From Cinnamomum chago (taxonomy: Eukaryota; Streptophyta; Magnoliopsida; Laurales; Lauraceae): a stretch of 64,000 nucleotides of DNA. The notes under the pieces are model-generated. The model made no database searches. It was given only the letters and a program-made list of their open reading frames with translations, and was not told the DNA's origin. Of the stretch, positions 10,807-21,723 are shown piece after piece. The stretch covers positions 41,076,001 to 41,140,000 of the forward strand of contig CP142461.1 of NCBI GenBank assembly GCA_038049695.1, in the 5' to 3' direction. Within the stretch, counting starts at the first letter, position 1, and every line of letters begins with the position of its first letter. The position numbers were made by a program, and so were the translations under genes.

Positions 10807-13142
10807 GGGAAACAATATTCAGCAATTTGAAAGATGATCAAAGTACCATGAAATGAAATCTCCACCTAATGAATTGAATCTCAAGTGAAAGACTGATGCT
10901 GCTCCACATCAAAGACAAGTACTGAGTTTGAACAAACTAATGAAACATTTGGAAAAGAAAAATATCTACTTGGGAGTTCACAGGCTTAAACAAAACTATC
11001 AACAAGTTTGACATGATTATACAAACTCACTTCTTGATTTAAGAAAGGAAAAAGGAAAAGGAAAAGGGAAAAATCAGAAGAGGAAAAGGTGTCAACTGTT
11101 TATATTGAATGAAAAGCAGTGTATTCAATAAGCTCATATGCATCCAGGTTCCAGTATACTTGGTTCATAGTCAGATTTGTTTTTCAGATGATAAATAAAG
11201 ACACCCTGCTCAAAAAAGAACTTACAACTTATGAGAGTCGAGGACGAGTTTTAATATTAGTGGTAGAGAAAAAGATATGTATTCCTATTGGTGGTGAATG
11301 ATAAGAACCAGTTGAATATCAATTTTTGATACAAATGCAAAGGTACTCCAGTGTTGCCTTCTGATTCCAGAATCTTCATTTTTTGTTACTAGCAGTAATG
11401 CGGATATTTTAGCCTATGATGCACAGATACTTCAAATGGGCAACGTATTGTGTCATATCATATCCGATACTTCACTTTTTATTATCTGTGTTCTTGCCGT
11501 GTCTATGGCGTGTTCCTGTTGTATCCATGGCATATCTGGGCATCATAGATTTTAGCAGGGGTCAATGGTAAAAGGCAGAGAGTGAAAAAATTAGATTTAG
11601 AATGAGGCAGTAAAACACAATTTGTTATTATTGAGATCAACAAGTACCATAATCTTGATGGGGAACACACTTCATTATTAAGAAAATCATGATGTACATA
11701 ATACTGAAAACATAGCCTTAGCTCCAATTTCATCACAAGAAATCAACAGTTACATGGCAACCAAAACTACCTTTAAATATCGACTCTTCTTTCACATTCT
11801 TTATCATGATTTGGACAGAAAAAAATTGAGAAAACAATTTCAGGATACCTCACCAACCAAGCTACCGGTGGATTGGCACAACTATGTAATCTTAATATGT
11901 TTCACTGCAAGCGAACTCCGTAAAAAAAAATCTACAAATAGTGAAAAAAGCCAAATGAGTTCAATAATCTACGAGAAGATAAGTTACCTGAAAGCAACAG
12001 CAGCTCTTCTAGACAATCTTGGATATGGGTCCTAAACAAGCTGAAGAGTAGGACAACAAATAGGAAGCAACATCAGTAAACAAATTTATTTAGACGGTTT
12101 TTTTTTTTTATTTTTTATTTTACTTCTGTAGCTTGTAAAGAAAAGTGCATGTCAACAAAATTGCATTTTTTTTTATAGAATATGGTTTTAGCTTTCATTT
12201 CCTTCCCTTGCAATATAAAAAAACAAGTAAGACCATGCAGAAGATCACAATTCTTCATCTCTGAGCTGAACCCACACATCCATTTTTTCATCAGCAACAC
12301 CTAATCAGTAAAATATGCTAATAAAAAAAGTACTCAAGTTATTTGTCACTGCTAAGTTTGCAGGTTAAATTTTCTAAACTTATGATATTTTCTTTTTCTT
12401 TAGCTTTTTTTTTTTTTTTTTTTGGAAAAACTCATGAATTAAATTCGCCATCGCCAGATCTGCTGAAAAATGCAGTCTTGTGGATGACAAATCCAAAATC
12501 AAATCAAGTAGCTGCATTTGCAGTACATAAAAAAAATCCAGCAAAATTATCAACTACGAAGAAATTTCAATCCTGGAAAACCAACCCAATCATTATACTT
12601 GAGATGTTCCTCGGAAAGCGGATCGGATGGAATGCTCTCTGCACATAATCACAGTCCATGCATTTCTTCGGGCCCAAAAAAGGCATTTGAAACACAATCG
12701 AAAGCATCACAATCTGAAATTGGGCACACCCAAACAGACACCACATGAAGAAAACCAAAATTCAAATCTCAGTTTCTTTTCTTTCAAAAAAGAAGCAATC
12801 TACCTAACCCTCCAATACTAGTAAAAAACTAATCAAAACCATACTAACCTCAATTCAACCCCACAACAAATAACCAAAAGGGAGCTCCAAATCCCTCAAT
12901 CATTTCAAAGACAAAAGGCCCAAAAGGAGGGAAAAACACCCCTAATTTCCTAATCACAAGTATGCATCGCAAAACATCTGAAGAAACTATCGAAATGCCT
13001 CTCAGATTCATCCACCCCACGACAAGATAAAAGAACCCCAGAATTTCTATGACAAAACGGTAGTGACCCAGAAAAATGAACGACGAGAAGAAATCGAAAT
13101 CGTGAAAAATGATAGAATCAAAGAGAAAGAAGAAAGATTGGG

Positions 13143-13186
<44 letters not shown>

Positions 13187-13881
13187 AGAAATGAGAATGG
13201 ATTTGACATAGTACCTGAAGAAGAGACATGAGAGATTTTAGGGATTTGAAACGTTGGTAGGGATGATGACGGAGATGGAGGGGGAGGAGGACCGTTTCGT
13301 CTCTCTCTCTCTCTCTTCTTTCCGGTTGGATATGGCGAGGAAGTTCTTCGGGAATACAGTGGAAAGGAAGGTTAGGTACGTAGCCACGACTTTTTATTTT
13401 TAGGGTCAGTCGCGACGGACGAAGAGGGAAGAGGCCATGTTACAACTAAATTTAAGGAATTTTGGAAAAAAAAATTAGAATATGGCCCTGTGAAATCTGA
13501 ATTTAAGGGTGGGAAAAGATGCATTTTTAAGAGTATTTCATATATTATTATTTTTCAATTATTGATTTTATATGATTTTTATAATACTTATTTAGGATAA
13601 TGGAAGGCTGGGTTGTGCCTTTATCATATCTATGAACGACCTCAGCCTTGTAATAAAAGCTGAGATGTTTTGCTGTTTTATGGCCGTATTTATGGAGTAG
13701 AGTGCCTTGGAGTGTTTGATATAGGATACAATTACAAGATTTGTGATTTTGGATGGGTATATTCTTTTTATAACCCAACAGAGAGGGGAAGTTTTGTTAA
13801 TTATTGTATAAATTAGAAAAATTATAAGATTATAGAAATAAGGGTAGTTTTGTCATTACCCTAATGAGGGTGCCGGTTGAA
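10807..13881. other. No coding gene recognised; possible 5' UTR exons of the minus-strand DUF1644 gene
   Basis: The region is AT-rich with poly-T runs (12100-12175, 12405-12424). Minus-strand splice-donor-like sites follow short conserved-looking stretches at about 11990-12030 (TTTCAG then GTAACT) and 13215-13330 (CTTCAG then GTACTA). These could be non-coding leader exons of the DUF1644 gene, but this is inference. Confidence 0.35.
13145..13181. repeat. (GA)n microsatellite
   Basis: A GA run of about 18 units. The minus-strand low-complexity SLSLSL frame over it is not a protein. Confidence 0.95.
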
Positions 13882-14244
13882 GGGGCTTGCTATTGGCACA
13901 ACGAATTTAGCTTTTCCCACACAAGGAAATTTGTTTTTTTTTATTACATTCATGCCCCTTCATGAAATGACCAAAATAGACATAGTCCAATAAAAACTCA
14001 AAATCTATTTTCTTTTCACACACAGGCTGGTCTTCTTCCTTTCAATTCTGGAGAATTGCAATGGGAACCGATGGCTCTCACTCATCTCATTCTTCACTTC
14101 CTTCATCTTCCTATTCAAGCATCTTCACTCACATTCCTCCATTTTCTTCTCCTATTCAAGCCATTTACTTTCTACTTCTCACTCTCTACTTCCTCCATCC
14201 ACTTGTCTAGTATCTTCACTTACATTCCTCTACTTTCTAGTGCA

Positions 14245-14696
14245 ATGAAGGAAGAAAACAACAATCAAATTGTAACTTTAAACCAAAGTAGTATTGGAAA
14301 GGTCAATTCCTTTGTTTGTTTGTGTTTTTTATTTATTTTACCTCTTTTTTAAAAAATTTTCTCACTTGGAATGAGTTGCAGGTTCTCGATATGTACAGAC
14401 TTTCAGGTCTGAACAAATGGCTTTTATTCGGACATTAAAGTCCGAACAAATGGCTTTTGTTCGGACATTAATGTCCGAACAAATGGCTTGTGTTCGGACA
14501 TGATGTTCCGAACAAAAGCCATACGTTCAGACCTGAAAGTCCGTTCATATCGAGAACCTGCAACTCGTTCCAGGTGAGAAAAAAATTAAAAAAAGAGGTA
14601 AAATAAATAAAAAAACACAAACAAACAAAGGAACTGACCTTTCCAATACTACTTTGGTTTAAAGTTACAATTTGATTGTTGTTTTATTCCTTCAGG
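14245..14696. repeat. Long inverted repeat (about 225-bp arms)
   Basis: The two arms (14245-14469 and 14471-14696) are reverse complements with only a few mismatches and one-base indels, centred at about 14470 with essentially no loop. The centre is built from nested smaller palindromes of the TGTTCGGACATT/AATGTCCGAACA type, repeated three times. A transcript through it would fold into a long double-stranded RNA. It sits inside the Mutator-like element, downstream of the PMD stop codon. Confidence 0.9.
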
Positions 14697-14735
14697 TTTG
14701 TAAAGGTTTTTAAAGGTGATGTGAGTTACAGTTAA

Positions 14736-14891
14736 TGTTCGGAAACACAGTGCTGAACAAACCCAGTTTGTTCGGTCCTGTGTTTCCGAACAAACCCAGT
14801 TTGTTCGGCCCTGTGTTTCCGAACAAACTGGTTTTGTTCGGAAACACAGGGCCGAACAAACTGGGTTTGTTCAGCACTGTGTTTCCGAACA
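14736..14891. repeat. Second inverted repeat built of TGTTCGGAAACACAG units
   Basis: This is an almost perfect 156-bp palindrome made from alternating TGTTCGGAAACACAG and CTGTGTTTCCGAACA modules, spaced by AAACCCAGTT-like linkers. Both strands give nearly the same repetitive open frame (NKPSLFGPVFPNK-like), which is a consequence of the palindrome and not evidence of a protein. Confidence 0.9.
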
Positions 14892-15165
14892 AATGTTCAG
14901 TTCGCCCCTTTCGAAGATTTTCATATAGACTTTTGAAGATTTATGGTCCTACATCTGTAACAATTCAAGCATATTCCAAACATAAAATCAAAGGTAAAAT
15001 AAATAAAATACCATTTGAATTAACTAAGAAAGAACAACCACTTTCCAAATAAAAGACTACTTAAAAGAGGATCCAAGTCTTATAACAACCATCCAAATTA
15101 CAAAAAAAAAAAATCTAAAGAAATACAAGCATTCATTTTTGTTAGTCAAACTTCTTCATATTTCA

Positions 15166-17044
15166 TCAATTGTTCCTTCCCCTTGTTGACCTGCTGCGGG
15201 TGTAACTCTGTCCACTCATGTGGGGATGTCGAATGGTTCGTTGAGCATCGGCAATGGACATTTCCCGTAAAACGTGGGCAACCTGATTCACATGGGTATA
15301 TAGTCCCCGTGGATCTTCAACCCAATGGTCCTCACCCCTTTCCATGACTTCATCAAGAATGAATAGTGCATCCGAATTACGATGCTCATAGTCCACCGTA
15401 TTGCTTGACTGTGTTTCGTCGGGTCTCCTCCCAAAATTAGAGTGATGATTTGGGTTTTGTAATATCCTACACGAGACTCGTTTATACCAATCCATATACC
15501 CGGGAACACAATCTGTAGGACGCCTTACTGGTTGACTACGGTTCAATGCAGACAGTAGGTGATTAGGCCAGCCCTCCCAAATTTGATTCATGTATTGATA
15601 CGCGATATGGTAGTCACGGGCAGTCGGACCCCGCGTAGCACGAATGGGGGCTAATGGCGGTGGAGGAATAGTTTGTACTCTCCCAAACTGTCTGAGCACC
15701 CTATCCGGATGATAAGGCTCAACAACATCCATGCACTTGATGCATCCACAGTAGTATGCAACCTCGTTGAAAGGGTGATAGCGCCTAACATCACGATATG
15801 GGTCCCAAGTGACCTGAAAATTGTGAAGCCAAGTATAAGATATGAAAATACATAATACAGAATAATGACTTCATGTGATAGAAAATGAGTAAGAAAATTT
15901 GCGTAATTACCAAGTCAGTGCTCATGGAATCAAGTCTCTCTCGTAATGCCTGTAAAGGAGCAGACTCCCTACGAGGGACCCATCGATGGACCCGGAGGTG
16001 ATCGGGCTGATAGTGAATGTTTGGAGTTGGAGCCAAACATTCGAAGTGCTCGTACACCCAAGCTTCAAGTAGAGTCAGGTAACCGGCAATTTGTTTAACC
16101 TCACGCCGGGTTGCTAACCCTAACTGCCTGTATAAGTATGTTAGTGCAACAGTACCCCATGCATATGTACGTACGTTTTCCAAATCCACCAGATGTATAA
16201 GAAATATGATCGGCACCCTTATGCCACTCTTGTCTGTGAACAACGTACATCCCAGTAAGTACAGAAGGTAAGCTCTGACTGCACAATCAACCATCTCCTC
16301 TCCATCATCGTCAGACATTCCACCAAACCTTTCCCGTAGCCACTCCAATCTAACAGATTGACCCCGCACCTGGATCAGCTCATCATGTGCCTCTATGGGT
16401 TCTACTCCTAGTGCATCAACAAGGAGTGCTTGAGCTGCCTCATATGTCATTCTATCATTATACGAGACAGTCCGCCTCGTCACTGGGATGCCTATGATGG
16501 ATGCAACATCATCTAAAGTGATGGTCATCTCACCAAATGGCATGTGAAAGGTGTTAGTCTCAGATTGCCACCTTTCCACAAAACCCGATACAATAATCTT
16601 ATTAACAGAGCGGTATGATGCAGTAACTAAGGGAGCCAAACTGGACCTGGACATCCATCGCCTGAACCTATCAGACCCATTCAATTGCCATTGCCACAAT
16701 GACACTTTCTGACCATGGCTTATACACTTCAGTGGTCCTCGATCCTGCAGTCAACAATTGATACATCATTATTGAATAAATTCACAACTTAATCAATCAA
16801 TCAAACTTCATATGAAACAAACGAAACGTACCTCTCCACTCCAAATATACCCAGCTATATGTGTATCAAAGCTGGTCAATAACGACCTATCCGGTGGCCA
16901 ATGAGCTTGTTGCTCTTCCATCTCTGGTTGTTCTTCAGCTAGCTCATCAGGGACCTCCGGTTCTTCTACCACATCTTCCACCTGGTGGCGTCGCCTCCTA
17001 CTTGAGGCGGTAGGTCGCACCCTGGAAGAGCTTGGTCGATCCAT
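15166..17044 (-). CDS. Plant mobile domain (PMD, MAIN/MAIL1-like) protein
   Basis: Three exons (16832-17044, 15911-16744, 15166-15813) join in phase 0 at GT-AG introns and give 564 residues without a stop. The first exon is a basic then acidic leader (MDRPSSSRVRPTASSRRRRH, then a Glu-rich stretch). The PMD lies mainly in exon 2 (FHMPFGEMTITLDDVASIIG, then LEAWVYEHF and VHRWVPRRE) and continues in exon 3 with VTWDPYRDVRRYHPF. PMD proteins include host MAIN and MAIL1, which act in gene expression and transposon silencing, and many transposon-borne relatives. Because the gene lies inside a Mutator-like element, I read it as the transposon-borne kind. Its job there is unknown. It shows no disabling change. 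Confidence 0.85.
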
Positions 17045-17222
17045 ATCTGAAATATAGAAATAAAGTTTTTGAAGAGTAACAGAAAACTATGTTTTTAGAA
17101 TAAGCAAATAATGCCATATAGATGGAAACAAAAATAAAAATCAATGTTTTATGTGGGTCACGAAATGTAACTGAAAAAACCAAAACCACTCAACATATTC
17201 ACAAAACAAAAGCCCTTGGAAT

Positions 17223-17248
17223 GTTCGGACATTCAGGTCCGAACAAAC
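17223..17248. repeat. Isolated TGTTCGGAC...GTCCGAACA palindrome
   Basis: A single short inverted repeat of the same module as the centre of the 14245-14696 hairpin lies upstream of the PMD start codon, within the Mutator-like element. It could be a protein-binding site or a remnant of a larger repeat. Confidence 0.6.
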
Positions 17249-18070
17249 ATCGCGGGATTTGTTTACGAAGGTAGAATGCAACCCAAATGCATTAAAAACA
17301 TTCACATTGTTTGTAAAAATTTACAATGAACGAGAATATAACCCCATAACAAGTTTTCATGGAAAAAAAAGGCAATCTAGAAAGGAAAAAATGGTAAAGA
17401 AGAGATGGGGAAAAAGAAGAAATGATAGTTTTAGGGATCCATTTACTTACCTTTGAAAGAGGAGATTGATGGAAACAACGGGCAACGTCGGATGGACGCC
17501 GGAGGAACGCCGGATGGACGCCGGAGAAATACTGTCGTTTATGGAAGTTTGTGGAAATGGTGTTTGTTCACAAACGGTGACTGTGTGTGAGAAGAAAGAG
17601 ATGATGATGTGGGTGGAAAGAAAGAGGGGAATGGATGGAAGGGTAGTATAGGAAATGTTTGTGTGTGGGAAAAGAAATAATATCATTTTTAAATTTTATA
17701 AATGTGTGTAGATAGAAATGTTGTGGGAAAAGTTAAATTTGGTGTTCCAATAGCAAACCCCCGGTTGAATTTGACTTCTCCCAGTGAATCTATGTGCACG
17801 GTGACTATGATTGGACAAGGTGTCCTACCAATTTTGAAATTTATTGTCATTATAAGGTTTTATCTAATCAGATCGAGACTAGTGGGGGATATATCTAACT
17901 TTCATAGTCATAGAAAAGGTTATCATCTCTGTGGAAAACTCTTATCTCAAAATATATGTATAAAATCCCCATTTGAAAATTACCTCAATCTTTTTTCTTG
18001 AAAAGTGTGGAAAAGGTCAGGCCATGGTGGTGGCTTTGGCTTTGGCTTTCCTTTTTGAGAAAATCTATTT

Positions 18071-18161
18071 GGCCCGACTGGGAGACCGGCTTTTGGCCCG
18101 GTCTTGGGATCCAATGGCCCTCCTGGGGGACCGGGCCAAAAGCCGGTCTCCCAGTCGGGCC
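18071..18161. repeat. GC-rich perfect hairpin, 33-bp arms
   Basis: Arms 18071-18103 and 18129-18161 are exact reverse complements (starting GGCCCGACTGGGAGACCGGC) separated by 25 bp. It stands out in AT-rich surroundings. It could be a palindromic MITE or the source of a hairpin RNA; nothing identifies it further. Confidence 0.85.
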
Positions 18162-19493
18162 ATGTAGCACTTCTATTTTTTTTTTTGTAATCTATCTACA
18201 TGGAATTGGATTGGAAGCATCCACTTGTGACGAAAGCATATTCCAGATGCTTGAAATGGGAAAAAGAGAAAGCATAGATCTTAGCTTTAGAACTTTTTAG
18301 ATTTTTTTTTTTTTCTGGAAGAACCTTTTAAAAATTTACATTGTGGTTTTGGACCATTGTATGGGAGCACAAAATTTGGGCCTAGTTTGAACTGCTGTTG
18401 GAAATGAGGCTCAAGTAGATACATCTGAGTCATGGAGGAATAAAAAAAAAAGGGAATAAATACTGTAGATTAGGTTTAGCCAAATAACACTTCCATTGGA
18501 TAATTTAGGGCCTTGGAATTTAATTATTTTATAATTTATTTTTATGTACTTTTAGGTGTTGGGTGATAAGTACATCTTGATTTACTTGATTTAAAATTGA
18601 TTGAAATAGATATTTGAATGTTTTAGATTATTTAAGAATTAATTTAAATATCCAATTGAATTAGCTTTAACATCTTTACCCTATCTATTGAAAAGTAAGA
18701 AAAGTGTGACATTTATACCAAACATATCAATTGTATAAATAGTGTAAATCTCTTGACTTTTCCCTTTTTCTCAACAGGTTTCTTCTTTTAACTTTTATTA
18801 TATAATAAAATTCACTTTACTTCTTTTTTATTATATAGCAAATTTGTCCGCATAAAATTTATTATCCGCTAAGTTTTCCTTTTTCTTTTTTCAATTAGTT
18901 AAACATATCAAATGCCTAATTTTTTGGCTATATTAGACTATTGAAAAGGAGTGATACTCAAAACTCGAAAATCAGGGTTTTGTTGGAATGGGATGTTAAA
19001 CGCACCCAGTGTCACACAAATAAGAATCCCATTTAGATGAGCTACAACTTGGATTATTTAGAGTCTCCCCTTTTTTTAAATATATCTATAAAACTCCCTA
19101 GCTTGGGCTTAAGCTATTTTAGGTGGGCCGGGCTTGGGCTGGTACTTATGGCTCGAGTTGGGTATGGGCATGTGGTTTGAAATACGGACTAGACTTGGAT
19201 TTTGCTCAACCCGGTCCAACAAGAGCCATGAATACCACTACTAATTAAACCATCTTCATCTTTATCAACAATTGATACTATTAAAGGGCCATATTGGACC
19301 AGGCTAAAAGATTATCCCAATATAACACCTTTAGACCAAACAAACAACAAGATACAAGGGGTTGCTCAATTGGTTGAAAACCATGTTTCTGGGCTCACTG
19401 CATTTGAACAGCACTAGGAACAATCCCTCCTCCCCACTGTTGTTGTCTTCCAAGAGATGGTTTTCTCTCCCAGCCGGAGTAGGTGTAGACTCG

Positions 19494-19737
19494 TGGGCGG
19501 AACTCAGGGGGTTGGCTGGAGCCATAGCACCCCCATAATTTCAAAAAACCCTTTTTTTAATACAAGAATTTTTTATAAATTTTTACTTAGGCCCACCCGC
19601 CCATCCCCCAAAAAAATTTCAGAAAAGCCCCTATATGTTTTAAAAGCTACATTTATTTATTTTTTTCATGTGACCCTCCCAAAATCGTTTTCCTACATAA
19701 TGGCGCCCAATGAAGAATTTCTAGGTCCACCCCATGG
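19494..19737. mobile_element. Probable small hAT-like MITE
   Basis: Inverted ends of the GTGGGCGGAACTCAG / CTAGGTCCACCCCAT kind bound about 244 bp and are flanked by GTGTAGACTC (19484-19493) and GTGTAGTCTC (19738-19747), a one-mismatch direct repeat. No transposase is present. The assignment is tentative because the ends match only partly. Confidence 0.4.
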
Positions 19738-20396
19738 GTGTAGTCTCGAGAAGGTTGGTGTAGCCCATCTTTAAGATGTGGCAAATGGGTTTGGCTGGGT
19801 TCTAACTGGTCCAAATTGCCACAAGAGTTAGTTTGGGCTGAGGCACTAACTCTATTAAAATGGAGAAATATACCCCATTACCCCAAACTCAACCCAACCT
19901 GACCTTTCTAAACTGTTGACTCCTTATTGGGGTTATTATAAAACCTCAAATCTCTTATATATCCATTTACCCAAAAAAAAAGGCAGAGAGAAAAAATATC
20001 CTGTATCCAAACTGGGTTGAGTCAATTTTGAACGTCAAGTCACTGACTCGGACCAGTGTGTTCGACCAGCGATATGAATTTCCCTCCACCGTCAAAAATC
20101 ATTTCCCATCACAGATACGTAACGCCACTCCCATTATTTCTCTCCCTGCTCTCCATTATTTCTCTCCCTGCTCTCCATATTGAGGGAGAGGGAGAGGGAG
20201 AGGGAGATAGAGAGGATGGGGAAAGGGAATTTTTCATCTTGGAAGCCTTGGAAGGCCAAGAACAAGCAGAGGGAGTTTCGGCCATTCAAGAAACCAATCG
20301 AAAGCAGCAGCACCAATGGCAACAACAGGAGCACGCCTCTAAATATCAATTTGATAGCATTGGCAGATCGGAGCTTTTCGAATGAAACAAGAGTAC

Positions 20397-21080
20397 TGTA
20401 AGTGCAGAAAAATATACTCACAAGATTAGGATGCCACCAGGGACTTACTCAAAGAATCGGAGGAGGAGCTGCGTGTCTGGCGAGTGTCTGGTGAACCTGA
20501 AAGGGAAGAAGAGAACGGTCAAAGGACCCTGGCTGGGGCAGCGCAGGGCTCTCCGACGCTTAAGTTAGCAGTGATCGGAGAAGAAGCAGGAGGAAGAGAG
20601 GTCTAGGTTGCAGGTAAGAGAGTGCATACCTTACTCTTGGCTGTTCCCTGCCTTATATGGGGAATGGTTTTGGCGCCTGTGCCAGTGGGCCTCATGATGC
20701 GACTAGGGTCTCATCAGCCCACATAGTCATTAATGAGGGTCCATCACAGCCCTCATTGCATTTAATGAGGGTCCGATCAGCCCACGCTGCATTAATGTCA
20801 GTCACATTGGGCCTGATCTCGCCTTGATCTATTGGCGGCTGAGGTCCCGTCAAATCCCTTTCTTGGGCCCTGCCCTGATAGGGTTGTGGCCAACGGATGT
20901 GATCGCATGACTCCGTGTAGCCGAGACCAAATAGGGTGGCATGGCCGAACTGATGTCCGCTTTCTCATTACCAGCAGGTAGTGCCGAAACCGAAATAGTG
21001 TAGGCTCTATATCCGAGGCCGATATGGACATGCTTTGCCGAAACCGAACGGGGTTTGGTTTATGGGATGGTCCCCACACA
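20397..21080 (-). repeat. E1 3' LTR
   Basis: 684 bp, near-identical to 30563-31247. On the plus strand it runs from TGTAAGTGCAG to CCCCACACA, so it obeys the TG...CA rule. A TATATGGGG box-like stretch is seen near 20655. Confidence 0.95.
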
Positions 21081-21100
21081 ATAGCCCCCCAGCTCTCGAC
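21081..21100 (-). other. E1 polypurine tract
   Basis: Read on the minus strand, GAGAGCTGGGGGGCTAT directly precedes the 3' LTR. It is the expected plus-strand primer site and matches the one in E2. Confidence 0.8.
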
Positions 21101-21723
21101 CTCTTGGGCTGCCCGAGCTTTGAGGTTAAGAGATGACGTGGTCTTCCGAAGCCATTTGGCATTTACCTCACAGGCACCTTCTAGCCAAGGGTTCTGACGG
21201 TATGGCGTCAGGCGCCGCCATCGTTTCGATCGCCCGAGGCAATAAAGGAAGTCATAAATGCGGAGGCGATGATTAATATGGGAAGGCGGACCATCAGCGC
21301 CACGCGTCATCGTTCGAAAGGCCTCCTTGTCACTTCGAGGAGGCGTGCGATGCAAGCCGAGGCGACGCTTCGCACGCGTCTCGTTTCGAATTCCGGGATG
21401 GCGCCCATCCCTGTCCTTTAAATGCATTTTGGCATCTCTCTTCGCCATTTTCGCCTGTGTATTCTGCTAGAACACCCTCTGCTAGAAATTCTTCTGCCAG
21501 AACTTCCTCTGCTAGGACCAGTGAGGGACTGCCTATTCGCTCCGTGATTCCGCTCACCGTAATCCGGCACCATCTCCGTTAGCCTGTGAGTTTCTTTACT
21601 TTGATTCTCCCCTTTTGTTTACATTTCTGATCTAATTCCTCCTAGGGTTTCCTCTGTCCCATACCTTTTCCGTTCTATCTGCCCCTTCCTTAGAGCTCTG
21701 TTAGGGTTTCTTTAGGCTTAAGA

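Larger units (their letters stand above)
13882..17760. mobile_element. Complete Mutator-like element carrying a PMD gene
   Basis: The left end (13882) and the reverse complement of the right end (17760) share about 40 bp of imperfect terminal inverted repeat, including TTGCTATTGG and CTTTTCCCACA. Both sides are flanked by the same 9-bp sequence CCGGTTGAA (13873-13881 and 17761-17769). A 9-bp target duplication is the mark of the Mutator superfamily. The 3879-bp element holds one intact-looking PMD gene (minus) and two long inverted repeats. No MuDR-type transposase is visible, so it would depend on a transposase made elsewhere. The exact duplication and intact ends suggest a fairly recent insertion. 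Confidence 0.85.
17770..20215. other. Intergenic; no gene recognised
   Basis: The sequence is AT-rich. It contains a GGCCCG hairpin (18071-18161), a GGGCC-rich repeat (19090-19220), a small hAT-like MITE (19494-19737) and, near 20135-20178, a 22-bp direct duplication followed by GGGAGA repeats just before the transporter pseudogene. Confidence 0.6.

Noticed and set aside
12850-13209. Minus-strand open frame with SLSLSLSL stretch
   Set aside because: It is a translation of the GA microsatellite at 13145-13181.
14710-15052. Open frames on both strands with NKPSLFGPVFPNK-like repeats
   Set aside because: The two strands mirror each other because the DNA is a palindrome, so no protein is implied.
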